Shown: positions 1 to 8,380 of the stretch, in pieces
Layout: every line of letters starts with the position of its first letter
Position numbering within the stretch: the first letter of the stretch is position 1
Source of the DNA: Calothrix sp. PCC 7716
GTDB lineage: Bacteria; Cyanobacteriota; Cyanobacteriia; Cyanobacteriales; Nostocaceae
NCBI RefSeq assembly: GCF_019977735.1
Contig: NZ_AP025018.1
Coordinates: 1,612,001-1,676,000 of the forward strand
Length of the DNA: 64,000 bases
Direction of reading: 5' to 3'
Notes under the pieces: generated by a model
Seen by the model: the letters and a program-made list of their open reading frames with translations, nothing else
What the model was told of the DNA's origin: nothing
Databases searched by the model: none
Translations under genes and position numbers: made by a program

Positions 1-76
1 ATATCATTTTTCATGGACCGAAACAATTGAAAGTCGGTTACAGAAAGCCCTAGCAACATTAGTAAAATATAACACC

Positions 77-448
77 ATGAGCATCATCCAAGGCTTAACA
101 AAGACAATTCTGTATGTCAGAGATATTGATAAACAAACAGAGTTTTATCGAGATATATTGGGTTTAACGATAAAAAAGAAACTCAGTATAGATAACCGTA
201 ACGATAAACAATGGGTAGAATTTTCTACAGGTGAATGCACTTTAGTATTGCATGGCAATTTAAAAACGCAAATTGGTAAAGATAGACCGAAACTTGCATT
301 TAGCGTTAGCGATATTGAAAGCGCACATCATACTTTAACACTTCGCGGTTTAAAGCTAAGTCCAATTCGTTGCCCTTCTCCAGGAGTAAAAATTGCTGAA
401 GGTGTTGATACAGAGGGGAACCCATTTACTATCGATTGTCAAGAGTAA
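77..448 (+). CDS. VOC (glyoxalase/dioxygenase superfamily) protein
   Basis: A small protein of 123 residues that reads as one VOC module: an opening beta strand with TILYVRDIDKQTEFYRDILG, a central VEFSTGECTLVLHG strand pair, and a closing DTEGNPFTIDC. Family members are metal-dependent lyases, dioxygenases or drug-binding proteins; the substrate cannot be told from the sequence. There is no clear ribosome-binding site before this ATG, and the same reading frame stays open upstream to base 2 (residues such as FSWTETIESRLQKAL). The real protein may therefore start outside the window, or this may be a separate gene read through by chance. A 30-bp palindrome follows the stop and a P450 gene starts downstream on the same strand. 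Confidence 0.75.
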   Translation: MSIIQGLTKTILYVRDIDKQTEFYRDILGLTIKKKLSIDNRNDKQWVEFSTGECTLVLHGNLKTQIGKDRPKLAFSVSDIESAHHTLTLRGLKLSPIRCPSPGVKIAEGVDTEGNPFTIDCQE

Positions 449-460
449 CCTTTAGCACGT

Positions 461-490
461 TGTAGAGAACGAATATATTCGGTCTCTACA
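461..490. repeat. 30-bp palindrome, TGTAGAGA...TCTCTACA family
   Basis: A near-perfect inverted repeat with arms TGTAGAGA and TCTCTACA around an AT-rich centre. It lies between the VOC and P450 genes. The same family recurs at 3076, 27976 and 62199. It could act as a transcription terminator or processing hairpin, but it lacks a classic U-tract. Confidence 0.75.
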
Positions 491-516
491 TTTACTATAA
501 TTATTTGGAAAAAAAG

Positions 517-1902
517 ATGGTAAATTCAAAACAAACTCTATTTAATAACTTAAACCAAATTCAAGATGTTTTCACCCTACCAAGACCCAAAGGAAATTTT
601 ATTTTGGGTAACATAATTGAGTTTGGTAAAGACGCACTTGGCTTTATGACCCAATGTGCCCAGCAATATGGTGACATTGTTCCCCTGCATTTAGGTAACA
701 GCCCAACAATCCTTGTAACAAACCCTAATTATATTGAACAAATCCTTAAAGATCGAGAGTTATTCGGCAAAGCTAAAGCGTTGAAAAACCTTAACGCTTT
801 ACTTGGACAAGGACTTTTAGTTAGTGAAGGAGAAACCTGGTTTCGTCAAAGACGTTTAGCTCAACCGATGTTCCACCAAAAGCGGATAGGGAGTTACGGA
901 GAAGTAATGGTTGATTACACAAATAAAATGCTCCTTACCTGGCAAGATGGAGAAACAAGAGATATTAACGCTGATATGATGCGTCTTACGTTCAATATTG
1001 TGATGAAGACTTTATTCAGCAGTGATGTCACAGAAGATCAAGCTCATGCTGTTGCACAAGCGATGAGCGTAGCAGCAGAGTGGTTTTTAGCAAGGCGAAA
1101 GTCCCCAGTTTCTCTCCCAGAGCAATTTCCTACCCCATCGAACTTGCGTTACAAATATGCCGTTGGGGAGATGGACAAACATATTTACAAAATTATTAAC
1201 CAACGACGTGCAAGTGGTGAAGATACAGGTGATTTGCTGTCGATGATGATGCAAGCACGTGATGAAGATGATGGCAGTCAGATGAGCGATAAACAATTGC
1301 GAGATGAAATTGCCACCCTTATTTTTGCAGGTCATGAAACCAGCGCCAATACCTTGGCTTGGACATGGATGCTTTTATCCCAACACCCCGAAGTACAAGC
1401 CAAGTTACAACAAGAGTATAAAGATGTATTAGGCGATCGCTCTCCTACAGTTGCTGACCTCTCTGCTTTGCCTTACACCAATATGGTAATTAAAGAGTCG
1501 ATGCGGCTTTTCCCAGTTGTGTGGAATATGGTAAGTGAAACTACTAGGGACTGTGAAATAGGCAATTATCATGTACCTGCTGGCTGCACAATTATCATGA
1601 GCCAATGGGTAATGCACCGTAGCAATCGCTACTTTAAACAACCAGAAGTATTTAATCCAGAACGTTGGGCTGGCGACTTAGAAAAACAACTTCCTAGAGG
1701 TGTTTACACACCATTTGGAGATGGTCCACGTATTTGTATAGGCAAAAGTTTTGCACTAATGGAGTCAGTGTTATTACTAGCAACAATCGCCCAAAAGTTT
1801 GAAATAACTCTTATTCCAGGTCAGACAATTACTCCCGAAGCAACAATTACTCTACAACCTAACAAGAGTATTAAAGTAATAGTCAAGCAACGAGTCAATT
1901 AA
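517..1902 (+). CDS. Cytochrome P450
   Basis: A full-length soluble P450 of about 460 residues. Counting from the upstream TTG at 505, it has the I-helix oxygen-activation motif FAGHETSAN (274-282), the K-helix ESMR (331-334), and the haem loop FGDGPRICIG with the cysteine thiolate ligand at 411. The acid-alcohol pair in the I-helix argues for normal monooxygenase chemistry on an unknown, probably lipophilic substrate; electrons would come from ferredoxin or another partner not in this window. I prefer the ATG at 517, since the TTG at 505 has no ribosome-binding site. The N-terminus has no membrane anchor. This is unlike the second P450 in the window (32643), which lacks the acid-alcohol pair. 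Confidence 0.95.
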   Translation: MVNSKQTLFNNLNQIQDVFTLPRPKGNFILGNIIEFGKDALGFMTQCAQQYGDIVPLHLGNSPTILVTNPNYIEQILKDRELFGKAKALKNLNALLGQGLLVSEGETWFRQRRLAQPMFHQKRIGSYGEVMVDYTNKMLLTWQDGETRDINADMMRLTFNIVMKTLFSSDVTEDQAHAVAQAMSVAAEWFLARRKSPVSLPEQFPTPSNLRYKYAVGEMDKHIYKIINQRRASGEDTGDLLSMMMQARDEDDGSQMSDKQLRDEIATLIFAGHETSANTLAWTWMLLSQHPEVQAKLQQEYKDVLGDRSPTVADLSALPYTNMVIKESMRLFPVVWNMVSETTRDCEIGNYHVPAGCTIIMSQWVMHRSNRYFKQPEVFNPERWAGDLEKQLPRGVYTPFGDGPRICIGKSFALMESVLLLATIAQKFEITLIPGQTITPEATITLQPNKSIKVIVKQRVN

Positions 1903-1911
1903 AATGTCTCA

Positions 1912-2656
1912 GAGGTTGCTTTAAAAGTCTAATAAAGTCTAAATTGTCATTCTGAGGAACGAAGAATCTAAGGTTTCCCTTCGGATAACGGGCATATACT
2001 GAGATACTACCCTGCGGGAAAAGCTCCGCTTTACCTCCTAACTTGCACATTCTAAAATCCTATATATAGCAAGGGTTTCAGAAAGATGTGCAAGTCCTAT
2101 ATTTTACTGGAGCGCGAAGGGCGCCAGTCGGAGGCTCACATCTTGCACCTTCGAGAGCAAAGTAAGGTGGGCAGTGCCCACCCAGCCCTTTCAATGTGAA
2201 CAATTGTACTAAAAAAATTACCTAAAATACATGTTCAATTAACTTCCCAATAATAAGCTTTGCGGGATATCGTTCAAAAAATGAACAATATATACGGCGC
2301 CATCTTGACCATTTTTGATATGCTCTCGTGAGTAAATTAGGTGGATGACTAAAAAGCTTAATTTTTAGGTAACGTAAGAATGGGGGTTTCAGGCACCGAT
2401 TTAGTAGTACTCTAGTTCGCATTGAAAGGGCTGGCAGTGCCCACCCTACGTAAAAATAAGCATTACAAACTCTTTTATTCTCAATAAGCTCATGGTGCAA
2501 GATGTCAGCCTCTGACTGGCGCCCTTCGCGCACCAGTAAAATATGAAAAAGCGCACATTTTTTGAAACCCTTACTATATATAGGTTTTCGTAATGTGCAA
2601 GTTAGGAGTTACACTGCGTTCAGTATGACATTGCAAGACACTTTTAAAATATCCTC
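1912..2656. mobile_element. Composite non-autonomous element with terminal inverted repeats and TCA target duplication
   Basis: A 745-bp segment without a credible gene. Its ends are inverted repeats: GAGGTTGCTTTAAAAGT on the left and, read on the other strand, GAGGATATTTTAAAAGT on the right. Both sides carry the trinucleotide TCA (1909-1911 and 2657-2659), as expected for a 3-bp target duplication. The ends match the 141-bp element at 20292, so both belong to one MITE family. Inside sits a second, longer inverted repeat (2036-2607). The short ORFs seen here overlap the repeat arms and do not look coding. The mobilising transposase would be encoded elsewhere; TNA duplications suggest an IS5-group enzyme, but that is inference. 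Confidence 0.65.
2036..2607. repeat. Nested long inverted repeat (about 110-160 bp arms)
   Basis: The left arm (about 2036-2195) and right arm (about 2420-2607) are imperfect reverse complements. Shared landmarks are TAACTTGCACAT against ATGTGCAAGTTA, CTATATATAG, the GAAGGGCGCCAGTC block, CATCTTGCACC, and GGGCAGTGCCCACC with CATTGAAAGGGCTGG at the inner ends. The intervening loop of about 220 bp has no recognisable gene. The arm motif GGGCAGTGCCCACC...TGCAAGATGT occurs again, shortened, at 13459-13500. Confidence 0.75.
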
Positions 2657-2831
2657 TCAGAGATTGCCGAACTTACGACTTTGCCCAAATCAAGAATTCA
2701 CGCATGTTTCGACGATTGTATTTCGTGGCTTTACTCAATTATTAGTGGAATGGGGATGAGGGAATGCATACTCTCAAAATTCCACCCCTATGAATAAATA
2801 TCAACAAAATTAATGACAGGAGTCATAAATC

Positions 2832-3056
2832 ATGAACCCAAAAACTTTACAACGCGGCGCCAATGGTCAAGACGTACAAAGACTACAAGGAGATTTATCG
2901 AGATTAGGATATAACGTTGGAGCAATTGACGGTGATTTCGGTACTAATACTGAACAAGCTGTTATTAAGTTTCAGCAAGATAATAACTTAACTACTGACG
3001 GAATAGTTGGGCGCCAAACTGGAGAAGCGTTAGGAATGGCTTTATCACGAGCTTAA
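2832..3056 (+). CDS. Small peptidoglycan-binding domain protein
   Basis: A 74-residue protein that is essentially one PG_binding_1 domain: LQRGANGQDVQRLQGDLSRL, GAIDGDFGTNTEQAVIKFQ and DGIVGRQTGEAL are the three conserved helices. A good ribosome-binding site (AGGAG) precedes the ATG. No signal peptide or catalytic domain is attached, so it is either a free-standing cell-wall-binding module exported by an unrecognised route or a cytoplasmic protein using the same fold. Stand-alone versions are common in cyanobacteria. It is followed by a perfect 30-bp palindrome. Confidence 0.88.
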   Translation: MNPKTLQRGANGQDVQRLQGDLSRLGYNVGAIDGDFGTNTEQAVIKFQQDNNLTTDGIVGRQTGEALGMALSRA

Positions 3057-3075
3057 ACATGAATTAAACGTAAAT

Positions 3076-3105
3076 TGTAGAGACGCGATATATCGCGTCT
3101 CTACA
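3076..3105. repeat. Perfect 30-bp palindrome, TGTAGAGACGCG... family
   Basis: TGTAGAGACGCGATA is followed directly by its exact reverse complement. It follows the peptidoglycan-binding gene by 19 bases and may terminate its transcript. It is the cleanest copy of the family also seen at 461, 27976 and 62199. Confidence 0.85.
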
Positions 3106-3141
3106 TTATGTCAAACCATTAATAAATTCAAAATCAATACT

Positions 3142-4788
3142 ATGAACCCACCTACTACCAGAAGCATACCAAGAAGTCAAACTAACATCTTTAGTGATAA
3201 AAACTTCTATATTATTAATTTTGTCACATTGATGGGGATTTTAGGGGGAACAATTTACAATCCAGTTTTACCTACTATCCAAAATGCTTTTAATATTTCT
3301 GCCGACCAAGCTTCTTGGATATCAACTCTTTTTCAGTTACCTAGTGCTATTGTTACTCCAATAATTGGAATATTAGCTGATATTGTCGGTAGAAAAGTAA
3401 TTTTAATTCCTTCACTATTATTATTTGCTGCTGGCGGCGCCTTCAGTGGTTTGACATCTATCTTTACAAATCATTTAGGATGGCGATTATTACAAGGTGT
3501 TGGCGCCGCTAGTTTAGAACCGCTACAAGTCACTCTTATAGGCGACCTTTACCGTGGCAGAACGCTAGGTATGGCGATGGCTTTTAATGCTAGCTTAATT
3601 GGTATTAGCGGGGCAATATTTCCTCTAATTGGTGGGGTATTAGGTGGGCTAAACTGGCGGTATACATTTTTAGCTGCTTTGCTTGCCGTGCCGCTAGCTT
3701 TCTTCTCAATAGTAATGCTAAAGTTGCCAAGACAACACCGTACAGAGAAGTTCAAATTAAAACCTTACTTAAAAAGTACTTGGAAAAGCATTAACACTCG
3801 TCCGGTAATTGGATTGTTATTTGCAGTTATGTCCTTATTTTTACTGCAAACTTTATGTTTAACTTATATCCCATTTTTTGCAGCACAAAAGTTTCAAACA
3901 TCGGACGCACAAAATGGTTTAATTCTCGCTAGTATGTCAATTTCTCTTGCGGTTGTTGCTTCTCAACTTGGACGTTTATTACAAAATATATCTGAAATAA
4001 AACTAATTAAACTCTCTTTTCTAGTATTTGCCTGCGCGCTTTTAATTTTACCCTTTATTTCTAATGTTTGGTTACTATTTATTCCGATGTTACTGCTGGG
4101 TGTTGCACAGGGTCTGTCGCTTCCTACTTCACAGTCATTACTAGCAGGACTTGCAAATTCCGAATCTCGTGGAGGATTTACTGCAATAAACTTAACTCTT
4201 GTATCATGGGGTCAAACACTCGGCCCATTTTTAGGAAGTCTTGCATTCAAATATTGGGGAATACAATCAGTATTTTACACCAGCGCCGTTTTTTCACTAA
4301 TTTCATTTGCTGTCTTCAATTATTTCCTTACTACTAAAGTATTTAGCTTTACCGCAAAAACTATACATATAGCGGCGCCACCACATCTGTCGGCGCCACC
4401 ACCACATCTGTCGGCGCCAGAAGAAGAACTAGCCACAGCATCACCAACAATTTTACAACACCCAACTCCGCAACTTATCCACATGCAAACCAATAAAACT
4501 ATTGAACTACCAGAAGAGTTCGATGTAATAACTATCGGTAAAAATAATGGTAAAATTCCTGTGGATATTGATACTTCTGATTTTCCAAATTCTCACGTTG
4601 TCTCACGTATGCACGCTCAAATACGTTTTGATGGTTCGGATTACTATATTCAAGATTTAAGAAGTTCTAACGGTGTTTTCATAAATAAATACCCAACACT
4701 CCCAGGAGTTTGGTATAAGTTAAAACCTGGTCTTTGCTTTTCACTCGGTCGCAAAGAAATGGTAACATTCATGTTTGATATTGCGTAG
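3142..4788 (+). CDS. MFS transporter fused to a C-terminal FHA domain
   Basis: 548 residues. Positions about 22-400 are a major facilitator with many hydrophobic helices; the motif-A loop GILADIVGRK lies between the second and third helices (about 76-85), as in drug/proton antiporters. A proline-rich linker follows (about 410-445), containing a repeated SAPPPHLSAP sequence encoded around three closely spaced GGCGCC sites. The last 100 residues are a forkhead-associated domain with the phosphothreonine-binding signatures SRMH (488-491) and SSNG (508-511) and a closing FMFDI strand. FHA domains bind phosphothreonine, so the transporter may be tethered or gated by phosphorylation. A Ser/Thr kinase gene follows on the same strand 270 bases downstream, an obvious candidate partner. 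The substrate is unknown. Confidence 0.92.
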   Translation: MNPPTTRSIPRSQTNIFSDKNFYIINFVTLMGILGGTIYNPVLPTIQNAFNISADQASWISTLFQLPSAIVTPIIGILADIVGRKVILIPSLLLFAAGGAFSGLTSIFTNHLGWRLLQGVGAASLEPLQVTLIGDLYRGRTLGMAMAFNASLIGISGAIFPLIGGVLGGLNWRYTFLAALLAVPLAFFSIVMLKLPRQHRTEKFKLKPYLKSTWKSINTRPVIGLLFAVMSLFLLQTLCLTYIPFFAAQKFQTSDAQNGLILASMSISLAVVASQLGRLLQNISEIKLIKLSFLVFACALLILPFISNVWLLFIPMLLLGVAQGLSLPTSQSLLAGLANSESRGGFTAINLTLVSWGQTLGPFLGSLAFKYWGIQSVFYTSAVFSLISFAVFNYFLTTKVFSFTAKTIHIAAPPHLSAPPPHLSAPEEELATASPTILQHPTPQLIHMQTNKTIELPEEFDVITIGKNNGKIPVDIDTSDFPNSHVVSRMHAQIRFDGSDYYIQDLRSSNGVFINKYPTLPGVWYKLKPGLCFSLGRKEMVTFMFDIA

Positions 4789-4793
4789 AATTG

Positions 4794-4985
4794 ATCCCCC
4801 CCCTTAATAAGGGGGGAACTGGAAGCCCCCGGAAGCCCCCCTTAATAAGGGGGGAACTGGAAAGCCCCTCTTAATAAGAGCATTTTAGCTGCTACTTCCC
4901 TCTTAGCCCCCCCTTTATTAAGGGAAGCCACCCCCGTGCGGAGGTCTCCTCCGTTGAGGGGAGTGGCGTGGGTTGGGGGGGATTA
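4794..4985. repeat. C-rich palindromic repeat cluster (CCCCTTAATAAGGGG type)
   Basis: Tandem and inverted copies of CCCCCCTTAATAAGGGGGG followed by AACTGG fill the space between the MFS-FHA gene and the kinase gene. The outermost C and G runs pair to give a large imperfect hairpin. Related copies lie at 14646 and 53601. No gene is visible here. Confidence 0.7.
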
Positions 4986-5061
4986 TCATAATGACTGTGC
5001 ATATTTATAAATATTGACCCTGTAAGTAAATATAGTAAACGTTAAAATAAGCACAATAACA

Positions 5062-6510
5062 ATGATTACAGAAATAAAGCCGGGAACTTTAATCAACAAA
5101 CGTTATCTAATAAATCGAACTCTTGGACAAGGTGGATTCGGACGAACATATTTAGCCACTGATACACAGCGTTTCGATGAACAATGTGTATTAAAAGAGT
5201 TTGTACCAGCAACCACAAACGCCGAACTTATACTTAAATCGAGGGAATTATTCGAGAGAGAAGCTAAAGTTTTATACCAAATAGAACATCCTCATATTCC
5301 CAAATTTTTAGCTTGGGTAACTGATGGGGAGCGATTATTTATAGTACAGGAATATATCAACGGTAAAAGTTACTCACAAATTATACACGAGCGTCTTACT
5401 AAGGAACGCAAACCTTTTTCTGAGGTCGAAGTTAAAGAATGGCTGTTAAAAATATTACCCATACTTGATTATATTCATAACCTCAATATAATCCACCGAG
5501 ATATTTCGCTTGATAATATTATGCTTCCCCAAAATCAATCCCAACCTGTATTGATTGATTTTGGAGTAGTCAAACAGAAATTCACGCAGCTTTTATCTGC
5601 TAATCCTGCAAATAATAATTTTTCGTTGTATGGTTCGGTAGTCGGAAAATTTGGTTATTCTCCACCCGAACAGTTACGCTTAGGAAAATGTTATCCTAGC
5701 AGTGATATTTATGCACTTGCTGTTTGTGCTATTGTGCTTTTAAGTGGGAGAATGCCACAATTCTTAATAGATGACTCGCTAGAGTGGAAATGGCAGTCTT
5801 ATGTTAAAATTAGTACTTCTTTTGCTAACACACTAAACAAAATGTTAGCAGAAGTACCTACTGAGCGTTACCAATCAGCCCAAGAACTCATCCTTGAACT
5901 TAATGTTACGCCTAGTAAAGTAACGCCTGGTAAAGTAACTAATAGTAAAGTAACTATTAGTGAACCACGACCAATACAATTGTTTGAATCTCAGTCACAA
6001 AATCAGGCGCCTACAAAATTAGACTCTCAAGCACCAGTTTCTTTTAACACAAAATATTTAGATTATGTGCAGCAAGAGTTAACAAGTTTTATTGGACCGT
6101 TTGCTAGTGTTTTGATAAAACAGGCTTTAGCAAAATCTCCACATATAACAGCAGAAGAACTTCTTGACTCAGTATCAGCAGAAATACCCAACCGTATACG
6201 CGCGCATGAATTTAGGAACCGAGTTAAACTTCCAGAAAAAACTGACATAGAAAAGCTGCAAAATTCATTCCATTCGCAATCAGCAGTAGACTGTCCAGCA
6301 ATCAGTAATCCAGAGTTTCTCAATAATTGCCGACGAGAACTAACTAGTTTTATTGGACCTATTGCTAGTGTTCTTGTCGAAAAAGCTTTAGCTAAACATC
6401 CCCATTCTAGTCCAAACCAATTAATAGAAACTTTGGTATCTGAAATTCCTAATCAAGAAAGGGCGCAAAAATTCAAGGAACGCATTTATAAATTGAAAGT
6501 TACTAGCTAA
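5062..6510 (+). CDS. Serine/threonine protein kinase with duplicated C-terminal domain
   Basis: 482 residues. The kinase domain (about 14-285) is complete: Gly loop LGQGGFGRTY (21-30), Lys45 in VLKEF, catalytic HRDISLDN (145-152), DFG (166-168) and PPEQ (201-204). A linker with four KVT-type repeats follows. The C-terminus holds two copies of the same roughly 55-residue domain, at about 330-390 and 417-475, each with ELTSFIGP(F/I)ASVL, an alanine-rich helix and a SEIPN or SAEIPN motif. Similar C-terminal domains occur on other cyanobacterial kinases and signalling proteins; their role is unknown. There is no membrane segment. The gene follows the MFS-FHA gene, whose FHA domain could read the kinase's phosphothreonines. 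A strong terminator follows. Confidence 0.93.
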   Translation: MITEIKPGTLINKRYLINRTLGQGGFGRTYLATDTQRFDEQCVLKEFVPATTNAELILKSRELFEREAKVLYQIEHPHIPKFLAWVTDGERLFIVQEYINGKSYSQIIHERLTKERKPFSEVEVKEWLLKILPILDYIHNLNIIHRDISLDNIMLPQNQSQPVLIDFGVVKQKFTQLLSANPANNNFSLYGSVVGKFGYSPPEQLRLGKCYPSSDIYALAVCAIVLLSGRMPQFLIDDSLEWKWQSYVKISTSFANTLNKMLAEVPTERYQSAQELILELNVTPSKVTPGKVTNSKVTISEPRPIQLFESQSQNQAPTKLDSQAPVSFNTKYLDYVQQELTSFIGPFASVLIKQALAKSPHITAEELLDSVSAEIPNRIRAHEFRNRVKLPEKTDIEKLQNSFHSQSAVDCPAISNPEFLNNCRRELTSFIGPIASVLVEKALAKHPHSSPNQLIETLVSEIPNQERAQKFKERIYKLKVTS

Positions 6511-6552
6511 AAAATCCCCGCCACACAAGAAGTGACGGGGATTTTATTTTAA
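6511..6552 (+). terminator. Rho-independent terminator after the kinase gene
   Basis: Directly after the stop, AAAATCCCCG(C)CAC and GTGACGGGGATTTT form a GC-rich stem with a short loop, followed by a T-rich tract. This ends the kinase transcript before the convergent porin gene. Confidence 0.85.
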
Positions 6553-6607
6553 TCAAAGAAAGTGAAAAAACCTCGTTTCTGCCCGATAAACCAGGTTTCT
6601 ATGATTT

Positions 6608-8251
6608 CTAAAAAGAAAAGACTGTACGGAGTGAACCAGAATAAATTGTTCCATTACTTCCCTGATTGCCAGCATTCTCTATAATTTGAATTGCGGGTGT
6701 AACTTGAATATTTCTACTAAAAGGATAATTATAAAACGCTTCATAATTAGTCTGAGTAGAATTGCCAATTTCGTTAGCAATAAATGGTTGACCTACGGCA
6801 ACTCCTGCTAAAGCACCTTGTACGAGTAAGTCTCGTATACCAACACCTGCCATCCAATAATTAGGTTTAATATCACCAAAAACAGTGTTAGTATAACTAC
6901 CGTAACCGTAACGTCCAAAAATACCAAGTTGTCCAAGAGTCAGTTCAACGTTGGCGCCAATAGCATCAAAACGTCTGTCAAATATCTCTCCACCTGCATA
7001 TTCCAAACGCACGGCAAAGTCACGCGAGGGGTTATATTCGACTTCCACCACACCTTGATAAGTATCTCCGAATAAACCTCTCGAACCACGAGGACTAGGA
7101 GGACTAGGAGGATTTCCAATACCGGGTCTAAAATCATCAGCATATAAAACTCCGATGAATGGCGCAGTCCCAACAAATGCTCCACTATTTCCTGGATTCG
7201 ATACTTCTGCTGCTGTATAAGCTCCTCGCACAGCAAATGCCCCTCCTCCTGGTTTCCACTCAACTACCGCTCCTCCACTGGGAATATTAATTGGAAACAG
7301 AACATAGTTATTTGAAAATGCTTGAGTACTAAAGTCGCGAAAGCTGAGTTTAGCGTAACTGTTAAAGTCCATGTAATCAGCCGCGCGAATAACTGGACCT
7401 ACCGAAACGTTCAAGTCTTTAGTAGGAGCAAAAGAGTAATAAAGTCTTGATATTTCCAATATATTATTTGTAGGAGGATTAATCGAGTAATCAAGCGCGC
7501 TGCCAAAAAATGGTTCAAGCAAACCACCAGCATTGTCTTTTCCACCCGCAGGTTGACCATTTTCGTTAAAACCACTTCCTTGCTCAATGCGAACCTTGAG
7601 CAAGTCAGTTCCACTAAAACTAGTATTTAAATCTAACCCTGCTCGATACACTACAGTTGCATTGGGTTGTTGAGTAATTGCCCGACCTGTTGCATCAACT
7701 ATTCTGTCACCACTAAAACCACCAGTGGTAGCAGAAATTATCACCTGACCTTGCAGCTTAGTAGTTGTAGAAAACTGATTGGCTTCGAGTTCTGCTGTCT
7801 TGACTTCTAAAGTATCGACTCGACCCCGTATTGTCGCTAACTCATTTGTAAAACTCTCGTGTAATTTCTGCAAAGTCGCCAAATCTTCTTTTGTCACTGC
7901 ATTCGCAGTTGAAGTAGCTATTAGTTCATTAATTCTATCTAAACAAGCATTAAGACCTGCTGCAAACTCATAGCGAGTCATTGCCCGTGACCCACGGAAA
8001 GTTGAATTAGGATATCCAGCAATACAACCATACCTTTCTACTAGCGACTGTAAAGCTTGAAATGCCCAATCAGTCGGTTGAACATCACTAAGTTGATTAA
8101 CATTTGTTACCTGATTCATAGAAGATGGGTCAGAAGAAACACTTGTTTCTGCACTCGCTGGATAAGCACTGAGGACTAATAAAGATAATGCAAGACAATT
8201 ATTCAACCATAGGTGCTTAAATTTGTTTTTTATACAGTTATTTACTGGCAA
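6608..8251 (-). CDS. Iron-uptake porin (SLH and OprB-type beta-barrel)
   Basis: 547 residues. A signal peptide ends at about ASA (32-34). An S-layer homology domain follows (about 52-115: DVQPTDWAFQALQSLVERYG, then MTRYEFAAGLNACL), which binds the periplasmic cell-wall polymer. Next is a coiled coil (about 118-158), then a long beta-barrel rich in aromatic and glycine strands ending in the outer-membrane signature RTVFSF. This is the architecture of the abundant cyanobacterial outer-membrane porins implicated in iron and inorganic ion uptake. The gene converges with the kinase gene and is downstream of trpB on the same strand, separated by a hairpin, so it is probably transcribed separately. 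Confidence 0.93.
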   Translation of the reverse strand: MPVNNCIKNKFKHLWLNNCLALSLLVLSAYPASAETSVSSDPSSMNQVTNVNQLSDVQPTDWAFQALQSLVERYGCIAGYPNSTFRGSRAMTRYEFAAGLNACLDRINELIATSTANAVTKEDLATLQKLHESFTNELATIRGRVDTLEVKTAELEANQFSTTTKLQGQVIISATTGGFSGDRIVDATGRAITQQPNATVVYRAGLDLNTSFSGTDLLKVRIEQGSGFNENGQPAGGKDNAGGLLEPFFGSALDYSINPPTNNILEISRLYYSFAPTKDLNVSVGPVIRAADYMDFNSYAKLSFRDFSTQAFSNNYVLFPINIPSGGAVVEWKPGGGAFAVRGAYTAAEVSNPGNSGAFVGTAPFIGVLYADDFRPGIGNPPSPPSPRGSRGLFGDTYQGVVEVEYNPSRDFAVRLEYAGGEIFDRRFDAIGANVELTLGQLGIFGRYGYGSYTNTVFGDIKPNYWMAGVGIRDLLVQGALAGVAVGQPFIANEIGNSTQTNYEAFYNYPFSRNIQVTPAIQIIENAGNQGSNGTIYSGSLRTVFSF

Positions 8252-8298
8252 TTTTTTAACCTCTTAATTCAAGTTATTACTGTGGTGAAGAATTGTAG

Positions 8299-8328
8299 GT
8301 TGGGTTGCACGTTAGCGCGCAACCCAAC
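8299..8328 (-). terminator. Hairpin between trpB and the porin gene
   Basis: GTTGGGTTGC and GCAACCCAAC form a 10-bp perfect stem around a 10-base loop. It lies 50-80 bases after the trpB stop and could end the aro-trp transcript. There is no clear U-tract, and similar sequences are also dispersed repeats in cyanobacteria. Confidence 0.5.
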
Positions 8329-8380
8329 ACTTCCAATTATTTAGTAGTATCCAAGAAGCTTAATTTATGCAGAGTCACTG

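Noticed and set aside
2222-2533. 103-codon minus-strand frame and a 65-codon plus frame at 2562
   Set aside because: Both lie in the inverted-repeat element and owe their length to the repeat arms.
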